13,767 nt of DNA, from the NCBI GenBank assembly GCA_002404055.1, contig DHIZ01000289.1:12727-26493 (forward strand). Reading direction: 5' to 3'. This document shows positions 7,222 to 13,767 of this stretch, one piece after another. A program made the translations under genes and the position numbers. Positions within the stretch are counted from its first letter, which is position 1, and each line of letters opens with the position of its first letter. A model generated the notes under the pieces. The model was not told the origin of the DNA. It worked only from the letters and a program-made list of their open reading frames with translations, and did no database searches. The stretch is from Chloroflexi bacterium UBA4733. Lineage in GTDB: Bacteria; Chloroflexota; UBA4733.

Positions 7222-7833
7222 GTGGGCCGAGTAGATGGTGTGCGGTTGAGGTTGCCGGCAGGGGCGTTCCTGCTGGCAACCGTGCTGCTGAGCGCCTGCG
7301 GACGGTCTCCGACTCTGCCGCTGCCCACAGCCACGGTGGCGTTCGCGCCAACGCCGGTGCGGGCAGCGACGGCAACCGCAGTTCCGCCTACGCCGACTGC
7401 TCTGCCGCCTGCCGCTGCGCTTGACTACCTCGTCCGTGACGTAGTCGGCCAGGCATCCTCGGCAGATCAGCAAAATGCGGCCTTAGAGGCCCGGCTCAAC
7501 GCCGGCACCACCTTGCCGCCATTGCTCCCGGCGCTCAACGCTGCCACCGCTGCCAATGAGCGAGCGGCAGCGTCTATCAGCACGCTGCGCTTGCCGCCGC
7601 CGCTCGACGCCTACCGCGCCGTGGCCCAGTATCAGGCCGAGACAGCGGCCGGCTACGGCGCCCTGGCCGAGGCCTGGGCGGCCCTGGCCCGCGCCGCCCA
7701 ACAGAACAGCGACGAGACGATCTACCAGACGCTGGCCGGGCAGGCGACGGACCGTTTCCACGCCGCTGCCACCGCCAAGGACCAGGCAGCGATCGCCCTG
7801 GGTCTGGCGCCGGAAGGCTCGGCGCCGGACTGA
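7222..7833 (+). CDS. small helical lipoprotein of unknown function
   Basis: A 203-residue lipoprotein I do not recognise. The signal sequence ends in the lipobox LLSAC (Cys26). Residues 27-65 are a Pro/Thr/Ala stalk, and the rest is alanine-rich and predicted helical, with possible heptad character (NAATAANERAAASISTLRL, YQAETAAGYGALAEAWAALA). There are no catalytic motifs. The GTG start at 7222 is supported by AAGGAG (7206-7211), ten bases upstream, and by the correct length of the resulting signal peptide. It begins 18 bases after the stop of the preceding secreted protein, so the two are almost certainly co-transcribed and may work together outside the membrane. Confidence 0.65.
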   Translation: MGRVDGVRLRLPAGAFLLATVLLSACGRSPTLPLPTATVAFAPTPVRAATATAVPPTPTALPPAAALDYLVRDVVGQASSADQQNAALEARLNAGTTLPPLLPALNAATAANERAAASISTLRLPPPLDAYRAVAQYQAETAAGYGALAEAWAALARAAQQNSDETIYQTLAGQATDRFHAAATAKDQAAIALGLAPEGSAPD

Positions 7834-8031
7834 AGTGATAGGGGGTATTGCTACCAATAAGCTGCCGCGTCTGACGCCGCGTACCTTCATTTTGTATCCT
7901 TGAGTGTGTGAGTGGCACGCTATGGTTCCCGCCATGGCCCTCCAGCGGTCCATGCCGCAAACGGAGGACCTGTTGCAACGCATGGAGCGGCCAGTAGGTC
8001 TGCCCCGCGACGATTCGCTCGTCAGCGGCAG
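7834..8031. other. convergent intergenic region with no recognisable feature
   Basis: About 200 bases separate the small lipoprotein gene from the end of the minus-strand MFS gene. I see only very short hairpins (for example GGTA-TTGC-TACC), no repeat-element copy, no RNA gene and no convincing terminator with a T run. Confidence 0.5.
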
Positions 8032-9358
8032 CTAGGTAACAACACTCGCATCCTCCCGTCGATCCACTCCGATGGCTCCGTCAACGCTTGTGGGCGGCAG
8101 CGTGCGATCAGCGGGTCCATGCTCTTCCGGCGGACGGATGTTGCGGAAGAGGCCGAAGAAGAGTATGGCGTTGGCCAGTTGCAATGCAGTGCCGAGTTCA
8201 AACGGCAGCACCAGCGAGACGGATTGGAACAGGTAGCCGGCCAGCAACGGACTGCCGGCGGCGGAGAGTTGGGAGGGCAGGTTGCTGATACCGGCCGCCG
8301 AGGAGCGCTCCTCCGCCACCACCACGGCCATGGTGTAGCTCTGACGAAGGGGAATGCTGGCTCGCTGCAAGACCATGCGCAGGAAGTAGATCGTCGCTGC
8401 CAGCGCGAAGTTGGGCATCAGGGGCAGGATCGCCAGCGTGGCCACGCCGATCAGGCGGATCGCCACCACCGCCCGCACGATCCCCATGGCCCGCGCCAGG
8501 GCCGGCGCGAAGAGATAGGGGATGGCCGCCCCCAGGCTGACCGCCGCAAACAGGAAACCGATCTGGGCAGGCCCCTCGCCGTAGCGGACGTTGAACCAGT
8601 AGGCGACAAACGGGGAGAAGAAGCCGACGCCGACGCCGTTCAGCAGGTTCGTCAGGGCCAGTCGGCCAATCACGTTGCGCGACTTCGTCGGTAGGAACTG
8701 CCGCCGGACGCCTTGCTCCTTCCGGCGCAGGGTGTCGTGGACCGGCAGGATCAGTAGCGCGGAAAGGACCGACAGGACGCTCGTGAGCACGAACAGCGGC
8801 TTGTAGGAGTCGGTCACGTTCATACCGGCGCCGTTGACGAGCAACTCCGGCACGCCGGCCAGCAAGGCGCCGACGGTGCTCGCTAGCGTGTCGGTGAGGG
8901 AGAAGGCCGAGAAGACGGTGTTGCGGCTGGTCGTGCCGGCATGGTCGGCGATCAGCGCCTGTTGTGCCGGGTAGAAGGGGCCGCCCGCGCCCGCCCCGCC
9001 GGCGCCGCCGCCCCGGCCGATGGTGCCGAGCGCTGGCCGCCAGGATCACGCCGAAGTTGCGGGTGGCGATGAAGACGATAGCGCCGACCGCCGTCATGAG
9101 CGGAAAGATCACCAGGAAGGGCTTGCGTCCGTACTGGTCAGCCAGTAGGCTCACGGCGACCGTCATAACGGCGCTGACGATGGCGCCGACCGTCGACAGT
9201 TCGCCCAGCGACACGGCGGTGTAGTGCAGGCGCAGCAGGTAGAGGGGGACGATCACCCCCAGGTAGCCCTGGCTCACGCTGCGCGCCGCGCGACCGGCCA
9301 TGATCCAGCCAAGGTCGCCGCTCAGCCAGGGTGGTACGCGCCGTCGCCAGTGAGCCAT
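8032..9358 (-). pseudogene. MFS transporter interrupted by a frameshift near 9031
   Basis: A major-facilitator exporter or permease in two reading frames. From ATG 9358 the first frame encodes TM1-3 with the MFS loop signature LLADQYGRKPF (residues 71-81) and runs to GVILAASA. The protein then continues in another frame as GTIGRGGGAGG and PFYPAQQALIADH, and on through the remaining helices to the TAG at 8032. The switch falls in AGCGCTCGG (minus strand, about 9028-9034). Adding one GC to restore AGCGCGCTCGG would give one continuous protein of about 440 residues. An open frame continuing from the start beyond the junction is Arg-rich nonsense. Downstream of the break the helices are intact, which argues for a recent lesion or a sequencing error. 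The gene begins 21 bases after the MATE stop, so the two should share a transcript. Substrate unknown. Automated calling would show a separate C-terminal piece beginning near 8865. Confidence 0.75.
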
Positions 9359-9379
9359 AGCCGGTTCTGCTCCGTCCGC

Positions 9380-10798
9380 CTACACTCGGAGCTTTTGCCA
9401 GGCGCCGGCGCGGAAACGCAGGTAGTTGGCAGCGGCACGGGCGGCGGCATCCATGACGTTGGAGATGTACACGCCCGCCAATCCCCAGCCGAGAATCGGA
9501 CCGAAGAGGATACCGAAGGGCACGCGAATCAGCCAGACGGCGAGGCCGGTGGCAAACATCGGGAAGCGGGTGTCACCGGCGCCCCGCAGACTGCCGGCCA
9601 TCACCTGACCGAGGGCCTGGAAGGGTTGGGACAGGGCGATGACGCGCAAGGCCGCCGTGCCCACGGCGATGATCGTGGGGTCGTTGCTGAAGAGGCGCAT
9701 GATCTGGTTGCCGAAGATGATCAGGCCGATGCCCATCGTACACATCCAGAGCGCCGCCATGCGCACAGCGATCCAGGCGGAACGACGGGCCAGGTCGGGC
9801 CGCCCGGCGCCCAGGCATTGCCCCGTCATGGTGGTGGCAGCCATGCCGAAGCCCATGCCGGGCATAAAGGAGATGGACAGCGCGTTGAAGGTGATCCGTT
9901 GTGCCGCGAACACTGAGGTGCCCATGCCGATCACGATTACGGCGTACACCAGCGAGCCGCCGCTCATAAACGTCTGCTCCATCATCGAAGGGAGGCCGAT
10001 CTTGAGCACGCGCTTCATCAGCGAGCCATCCGGCCTCCAGCCGGCCCCACCGGCGATCCGCACACGGCGGCGGCCACTGAAGAGCAGTCCCAGCAAGACG
10101 GCAGCGCCGATGGCGCGGGCGATACTCGCTCCCCAGGCTGAACCGAGCACACCCAGGGCCGGGAAGCCGAAGTGGCCGAAGATGAGGGTGTAGGCAACGA
10201 TGACGTTAATGATGTTGACCAGACCGGTCACAATCATCGGCGTGCGCGTGTCACCCGCGCCGCGCAGCGCTCCGGCGCAGACCATCTGGAGCACCAGGAA
10301 GACGGCCATCTGGGCGACCACGTCGAGATAGTCGCCACCCGTCTGCACGACCTCCGGCGTCGCGCCGAGCAAGGCGATGAAGCCGCGCGAGAAGAAGTGC
10401 CCGAGTACGGTGATGATCGCCGCCAGCGCCAGGCCCAGTAACAGCGATTGCTTGGCGGCATGGGAGGCTTCCTCCGGCTGGCGAGCGCCGGTAAAACGGG
10501 CCACCAGCACCGTCGTCCCGACAGTGACAGCACTGAGGGCGGCCATCACCAGGAACATGATCTGCAAGGCAGTCCCGACACCGGCAATCGCGGCGGCGCC
10601 TAATCGGCTGACCATGAGCAAGTCGACGACGCCTAACATGGTCTGGAAGAGGTTTTCGGCGATGATCGGTACGGCCAGGCGGTTGACACTGCCGGCCAGC
10701 TCGTCTTCATTCAAGACAAAGCGCGGCGTTGCCCGCAGCGGCGGCGCGGCGACCGGCCCGATGACTGCTGCTCCCGGCCGAATGGACTCCGCGCTCAT
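9380..10798 (-). CDS. MATE family multidrug/metabolite efflux transporter
   Basis: A 472-residue inner-membrane protein of the MATE/NorM type, with about 12 hydrophobic segments in two homologous halves. The family signature appears twice: LRGAGDTRTPM (178-188) and LRGAGDTRFPM (404-414). Other typical parts are LAVPIIAENLFQTMLGVVDLL (from 41), VARFTGAR (99-106), and its second-half counterpart TGQCLGAGRPDLA (325-337). MATE proteins expel cationic compounds in exchange for Na+ or H+; coupling ion and substrate cannot be told here. ATG 10798 is preceded by AAGGGGGAAAACG, a good ribosome site. About 30 polar residues precede the first helix, slightly longer than usual. It is the first gene of the minus-strand transporter pair and diverges from the dehydratase-like gene. 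Confidence 0.92.
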   Translation of the reverse strand: MSAESIRPGAAVIGPVAAPPLRATPRFVLNEDELAGSVNRLAVPIIAENLFQTMLGVVDLLMVSRLGAAAIAGVGTALQIMFLVMAALSAVTVGTTVLVARFTGARQPEEASHAAKQSLLLGLALAAIITVLGHFFSRGFIALLGATPEVVQTGGDYLDVVAQMAVFLVLQMVCAGALRGAGDTRTPMIVTGLVNIINVIVAYTLIFGHFGFPALGVLGSAWGASIARAIGAAVLLGLLFSGRRRVRIAGGAGWRPDGSLMKRVLKIGLPSMMEQTFMSGGSLVYAVIVIGMGTSVFAAQRITFNALSISFMPGMGFGMAATTMTGQCLGAGRPDLARRSAWIAVRMAALWMCTMGIGLIIFGNQIMRLFSNDPTIIAVGTAALRVIALSQPFQALGQVMAGSLRGAGDTRFPMFATGLAVWLIRVPFGILFGPILGWGLAGVYISNVMDAAARAAANYLRFRAGAWQKLRV

Positions 10799-10891
10799 CG
10801 TTTTCCCCCTTGGACAGATCGTCGGCTGTCACCCAGACGGCGGTCCAGCACAGAGCTTAACCTATGCGTGTAGGTCAGGCCAGGAAACGTC

Positions 10892-10900
10892 TGCTAAACT
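10892..10900 (+). promoter_or_regulatory. possible extended -10 promoter TGCTAAACT
   Basis: TGnTAAACT matches an extended -10 element, and no clear -35 lies 16-18 bases upstream. It would start transcription near 10907, giving a leader of just over 20 bases containing the AAAGGA ribosome site of the dehydratase-like gene. Position supports it; the motif alone is weak. Confidence 0.35.
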
Positions 10901-10929
10901 ACCGGCGGTCATGAGAAAGGATTACCACG

Positions 10930-11856
10930 ATGCCCATGTCGCCTGCCGAATTACGGTCCCGTCTGGAGGGCGTCATTGCCTTCCCCATCACCCCCTTCAC
11001 GTCCCACCTCGAGTTGGACCTTCCCGCCCTGCGCGAGAATGTGGAGTTCATGCTTGCCGGCGGGATTCACGCGCTGGTCGCCGCCGGCGGCACCGGCGAG
11101 TTGTACTCGCTCCTGCCGGATGAGCACCGCCAGGTCGTGCGCACAGTGGTGGAGGTCGTCCGCGGACGGGTGCCGGTCATTGCCGGTACCGGCTTTGGCG
11201 CTACCATGGGCCGCCTGCTGGCCCGCCAGGCAGAGGAGGCCGGCGCCGACGGTATCCTGATGCTGCCGCCCTATTACGTCAATGCCGACCCGGAAGGGTT
11301 GCTGGAGTACTACCGCCACGTCGCCGGCGCGACCAGCCTGGGTGTCTTCCCCTATAGCCGCGACTGGGTCACCTTCACGCCTGCATCACTTCGCAAGTTG
11401 ACCGAGATCCCCAACGTCATCGCCTACAAAGATGGCCAGGGTGACCTGCGGGCCTTCAGCCGCCTGCAGCACGCAGTGGGCGACCGCCTGCTCTGGCTGG
11501 GCGGCGTGGGTGACGACATGGTGGCCGGCTACTTCGCCGCCGGCGCCAAGGGCTTCACGTCGAGCGTCGCTAACTACATGCCGGAGGTCTCGGTCGAGCT
11601 ATTCGAACTGGCGAAGGCCGGGAACTTCCAGGGCGTGCGCGAACTGACGGCGCAGAAGATCCAGGTCTTGTACGACCTGCGCGTGTCGCGTCGCGGCTAC
11701 GAGGTCTCCATCGTCAAAGAGGCCATGGAACTGCTCGGCCAGAAAGCTGGGCCAGTGCGCCCGCCGCTCGTCAACGTGGCGCCGCAGGATCGGGAGCGCC
11801 TGCGAGCCGCCCTCGATCAAGCCGGCCTGCGCCCAGTGGCGACGATTCATCGGTAG
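10930..11856 (+). CDS. DHDPS/NAL-family enzyme, probable 5-dehydro-4-deoxyglucarate dehydratase
   Basis: A 308-residue class I aldolase-type TIM barrel of the dihydrodipicolinate synthase/N-acetylneuraminate lyase family. Motifs in order: GVIAFPITPF (14-23), AGGTGELYSLLPDEH (52-66), PVIAGTGFG (82-90), GADGILMLPPYY (105-116), PYSRD (141-145) with the barrel Tyr142, and VIAYKDGQGDL (163-173) with Schiff-base Lys167. The AGGTGE..SL.PDE block, the YKDG.GD block and the C-terminal GPVRPPL (274-280) fit 5-dehydro-4-deoxyglucarate dehydratase (KdgD type). That enzyme converts the glucarate/galactarate breakdown intermediate to 2,5-dioxopentanoate. Exact substrate is inference; a related lyase or dehydratase of the same superfamily is possible. 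ATG 10930 has AAAGGA nine bases upstream. It is cytoplasmic and is followed, after repeat copy 3, by a NamZ-like gene. Confidence 0.8.
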   Translation: MPMSPAELRSRLEGVIAFPITPFTSHLELDLPALRENVEFMLAGGIHALVAAGGTGELYSLLPDEHRQVVRTVVEVVRGRVPVIAGTGFGATMGRLLARQAEEAGADGILMLPPYYVNADPEGLLEYYRHVAGATSLGVFPYSRDWVTFTPASLRKLTEIPNVIAYKDGQGDLRAFSRLQHAVGDRLLWLGGVGDDMVAGYFAAGAKGFTSSVANYMPEVSVELFELAKAGNFQGVRELTAQKIQVLYDLRVSRRGYEVSIVKEAMELLGQKAGPVRPPLVNVAPQDRERLRAALDQAGLRPVATIHR

Positions 11857-11872
11857 CGGTAGTCGGGAACGG

Positions 11873-11980
11873 GGCCGCAACTGCGGTTTGCGGCTAAAGA
11901 CGGGGGGCACTGCGGTGCCGAGGATTATCCTTGCGACCGCAGTCGCCCTCGTCACTTGGCGGCAGACCGCAGTCGCCGCC
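11873..11980. repeat. intergenic nested-palindrome element, copy 3
   Basis: The ends 11873-11887 and 11966-11980 are imperfect inverse repeats (two mismatches in 15) with the same GCGACTGCGGT theme as the other copies. Internal hairpins include GCCGCAA/TTGCGGC (11874-11880 with 11888-11894), GGCAC/GTGCC (11906-11919) and GCGAC/GTCGC (11933-11946). The left end matches copy 2 almost base for base, and 11938-11962 resembles the reverse complement of the inner left part of copy 1. It lies between the dehydratase-like and NamZ-like genes and stops 15 bases before the latter's ATG. Confidence 0.75.
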
Positions 11981-11995
11981 TTGCTTGAGGAGCAT

Positions 11996-13132
11996 ATGCG
12001 TACAGGCCTTGATGTATTGGTCGCCGATCGCCCCGAACTGGTGCGCGGGCGGCGCATCGGTATCGTCAGCAACCCCAACGGCGTCACCAGCCGGCTGGAG
12101 AGCATCGTTGAGGCCCTGCCGCGGATCGGCGCTCAGGTGGTGGCGCTGTTTGGCCCGGAACACGGCATTCGCGGCGCGGCCCAGGCCGGCGACCACGTTG
12201 GCAGCAGCGTCGATCCTGTCAGCGGCTTGCCGATACACAGCCTCTACGGCGCCACCCACCGCCCGGCGCCGGAAATGCTGCACGGGCTGGATCTGCTGGT
12301 GTACGACATGCAGGATGCCGGCGCTCGCTTCTACACCTATCTCTACACGATGGCCCACTGCATGGAAGCGGCCCGCGATGCCGGGCTGCCCATGCTCGTG
12401 CTCGACCGGCCGAACCCGCTCAACGGCGTGAGCTTGGAAGGGCCGGTAATCGAGCCCGAGCTGAACTCCTTCGTGGGCAACCACGGCATCCCCACCCGTT
12501 ACGGCCTGACTATCGGCGAGCTCGCGCACTATTTCAATACGGCCGGCGGCATCGGCTGCGACCTCACCGTGGTGCCGACCGCCGGCTGGCAACGGGAGTG
12601 GTGGTACGAACAGACCGGCCTGCCCTGGGTGTTGCCCTCGCCCAACCTGCCTACCCCGGACTCCTGCCTGGCGTTCGCCGGCATCTGCCCGCTGGAAGGC
12701 ACAAACGTCTCCGAAGGCCGGGGCACTACCCGTCCCTTCGAACTGCTTGGCGCTCCCTGGGTCGACGCGCCCACGCTGGAACGCACGCTGAACGAGCGCA
12801 ATTTGCTCGGCGTCGGCTTCCGCGCCTGCCACTTCGTGCCGAGCTTCTCCAAGTGGCAGGGCGAGGTCTGCCACGGCGTGCAACTGCACGTGCTGGACCG
12901 CGCCACGTTCCGTCCAGTGCGCACGGGCCTGGAAGTGCTGATCACCCTGCGCCGGCTCTGGCCGCAGCAGTTCGCCTGGCGCAACGACGGCCAGCCGGCC
13001 GACCGCCTGCTTGGCGACCGCCGCATCCGCGCCGGTATCGACGCCGGACACTCACCAGAGGAGATCGAAGCGCAATGGCAGCCCGGCTTACGCCGGTTCG
13101 CCGAGGACCGTCTCGCCTTGCTCGGGGGATGA
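11996..13132 (+). CDS. namZ: NamZ-like exo-beta-N-acetylmuramidase (DUF1343, GH171)
   Basis: A 378-residue protein of the DUF1343 family, whose characterised members (NamZ, GH171) remove terminal N-acetylmuramic acid from peptidoglycan fragments during wall turnover. Family landmarks are GRRIGIVSNPNG (18-29), FGPEHGIRG (52-60) with Glu55, VYDMQDAGARFYTYLY (102-117), VLDRPNPLNG (135-144), NSFVGNHGIPTRYGLTIGELA (from 157), and EGTNVSEGRGTTRPFELLGAPW (from 234). Length is normal for the core. ATG 11996 has GAGGAG three bases upstream and starts exactly at the domain. From this start there is no signal peptide, although many NamZ proteins are exported. The same frame is open back to TTG 11888 through repeat copy 3 and would add a hydrophobic, signal-like N-terminus. 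Its stop overlaps the ATG of a small ORF in an ATGA arrangement. Confidence 0.85.
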   Translation: MRTGLDVLVADRPELVRGRRIGIVSNPNGVTSRLESIVEALPRIGAQVVALFGPEHGIRGAAQAGDHVGSSVDPVSGLPIHSLYGATHRPAPEMLHGLDLLVYDMQDAGARFYTYLYTMAHCMEAARDAGLPMLVLDRPNPLNGVSLEGPVIEPELNSFVGNHGIPTRYGLTIGELAHYFNTAGGIGCDLTVVPTAGWQREWWYEQTGLPWVLPSPNLPTPDSCLAFAGICPLEGTNVSEGRGTTRPFELLGAPWVDAPTLERTLNERNLLGVGFRACHFVPSFSKWQGEVCHGVQLHVLDRATFRPVRTGLEVLITLRRLWPQQFAWRNDGQPADRLLGDRRIRAGIDAGHSPEEIEAQWQPGLRRFAEDRLALLGG

Positions 13133-13233
13133 GGCGGAAGGAGCGGCTGGCGCTGCCGGCGCACGAGGAAGACGGTCTCCCTATGGTCACCAGCGAGCCG
13201 CGCTGGTGGCAGTGGTGGCGAAAGGGGAAATAG
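13129..13233 (+). CDS. possible 34-residue small protein, translationally coupled to the NamZ-like gene
   Basis: The ATG at 13129 overlaps the TGA of the NamZ-like gene (ATGA), and the frame ends in TAG two bases before the TTG start of the HEPN gene. The product is basic and tryptophan-rich at its end (PRWWQWWRKGK). An inner ATG at 13183 with GAGGAAG upstream would give only 16 residues. I recognise no family. The neat fit between two genes suggests translation, at least as a coupling device, but a chance ORF cannot be ruled out. Confidence 0.35.
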   Translation: MRRKERLALPAHEEDGLPMVTSEPRWWQWWRKGK

Positions 13234-13235
13234 GA

Positions 13236-13669
13236 TTGCGCGCGCTCGAACCCATCACCCGTGCCGATTTTCAGGCGCTCAGCGAGCTTCGCCTCCGCGA
13301 AGCGGCGTATCTGTTAGCTGGCGGGCACTATGAAGGGGCTTATTACCTGGCCGGCTACGCGGTGGAGTGCGCCCTCAAGGCCTGCATCTGCCGGCAGGTG
13401 GAACAACACCAGTTCCCGCCCAGGCCGGAGACGGCGCGCGAGATATACAGCCATCGCCTGCTTGATCTGCTGCGTCTCGCCGGTCTGCGGACGCAACTGG
13501 AGGAGGCCAGCGCAACCGATGTGCATCTTGGCGCCCGCTGGCTCGTCGTCAAAGACTGGTCCGAAGAGAGCCGCTATGCCCTCCCCTATCGACGGACGCA
13601 GAACAGTTGTACACTGCAGTTGCCGACCCGACGCATGGAGTACTGCAATGGCTACGTCAATACTGGTAG
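13236..13669 (+). pseudogene. HEPN-domain protein gene with a one-base frameshift at 13583-13586
   Basis: A HEPN-domain protein (nucleotide-binding/RNase-related helical bundle, often in toxin-antitoxin pairs). From TTG 13236, with GGGG eight bases upstream, the product has LREAAYLLAGGHYEGAYYLA (from 20) followed by GYAVECALKA (40-49), then YSHRLLDLLRLAGL (71-84) and WLVVKDWSEESRYALP (102-117). The frame then turns into unrelated sequence and runs to TAA 13697. In the neighbouring frame the expected HEPN ending appears: EQLYTAVADPTHGVLQW followed by LRQYW and TAG 13669. One more C in the C4 run at 13583-13586 would join them into a normal 144-residue protein. It is therefore either a recently broken gene or a base-calling error in a C run. 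The next gene starts inside its last codons. I see no clear RX4-6H catalytic motif. Confidence 0.7.
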
Positions 13670-13767
13670 GCCCGACACTGTTCGAGATGGGGGATAAGCT
13701 CCTCGCGAAACTCGACCAGGTTGGGTTGCCGATTATCGCCGCCTTCTGGACGCACCCGGCGAGCGGG
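13648..13767 (+). CDS. partner gene overlapping the HEPN gene, cut by the window end (partial)
   Basis: An open frame of 40 codons runs to the last base. ATG 13648 has GGAG (13637-13640) seven bases upstream and overlaps the restored HEPN ending by 22 bases, a typical sign of translational coupling. The visible start contains GPTLFEMGDKLLAKLDQVGL and then PIIAAFWTHP. This resembles short uncharacterised proteins that I associate with HEPN genes in Chloroflexota-like genomes, but that is memory, not a search. Function unknown. Confidence 0.55.
   Translation, partial: MATSILVGPTLFEMGDKLLAKLDQVGLPIIAAFWTHPASG

Noticed and set aside
741..11980. CRISPR array or insertion sequence as explanation of the repeats
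   Set aside because: The copies are kilobases apart, not regularly spaced, and carry no transposase gene or spacers.
11894..13051. Minus-strand open frame of 385 codons opposite the NamZ-like gene
   Set aside because: It is a high-GC antisense artefact; all NamZ motifs are on the plus strand.

Overview
The window is about 13.8 kb of GC-rich DNA and looks like a piece of a Chloroflexota (green non-sulfur, probably monoderm) chromosome or metagenomic contig. This is inference. It rests on Tat-type lipoprotein sugar-binding proteins with Ala/Ser/Thr stalks, Pro/Thr-stalked surface proteins, a secreted protein with the 'FW..F..LGG...LGYP' module common in that phylum, and a HEPN gene overlapping a small partner gene. 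I see no tRNA, rRNA, CRISPR array, transposase or phage structural gene.

Layout. (1) 1-718: a strong sigma70-type promoter (TTGACA-17-TATAGT) with a GAAC-N4-GTTC palindrome just downstream, driving an unrecognised 189-aa protein whose C-terminus resembles a sigma-70 region 4 helix-turn-helix. (2) 741-874: a perfect 38-bp inverted repeat between convergent genes. (3) 880-4037, minus strand: two tandem ABC-type extracellular sugar-binding lipoproteins with no permease or ATPase nearby, transcribed from a good promoter at 4213-4240. (4) 4262-7833, plus strand: a GH99-like (DUF5010-type) lipoprotein, then a secreted multidomain protein and a small lipoprotein that form a two-gene operon. (5) 8032-10798, minus strand: a MATE efflux transporter followed by an MFS transporter that is broken by a frameshift near 9031. 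(6) 10930-13132, plus strand: a 5-dehydro-4-deoxyglucarate dehydratase-like enzyme and a NamZ/DUF1343 exo-muramidase-like protein. (7) 13129-13767: a possible 34-codon ORF, a HEPN-domain gene with a one-base frameshift, and the start of a partner gene cut by the window end.

Functionally the window is dominated by envelope and carbohydrate functions: two sugar-binding lipoproteins, a glycosidase-like lipoprotein, a sugar-acid dehydratase, a peptidoglycan amino-sugar hydrolase, and two multi-pass exporters. The most notable non-genic feature is a family of three intergenic, nested palindromic elements (741-874, 5738-5847, 11873-11980) built from GCGACTGC/GCAGTCGC units with related termini. They look like a miniature mobile or REP/MITE-like family. 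Two genes carry frameshifts at short repeats (a GC dinucleotide and a C run), so sequence error is a real alternative to true gene decay.
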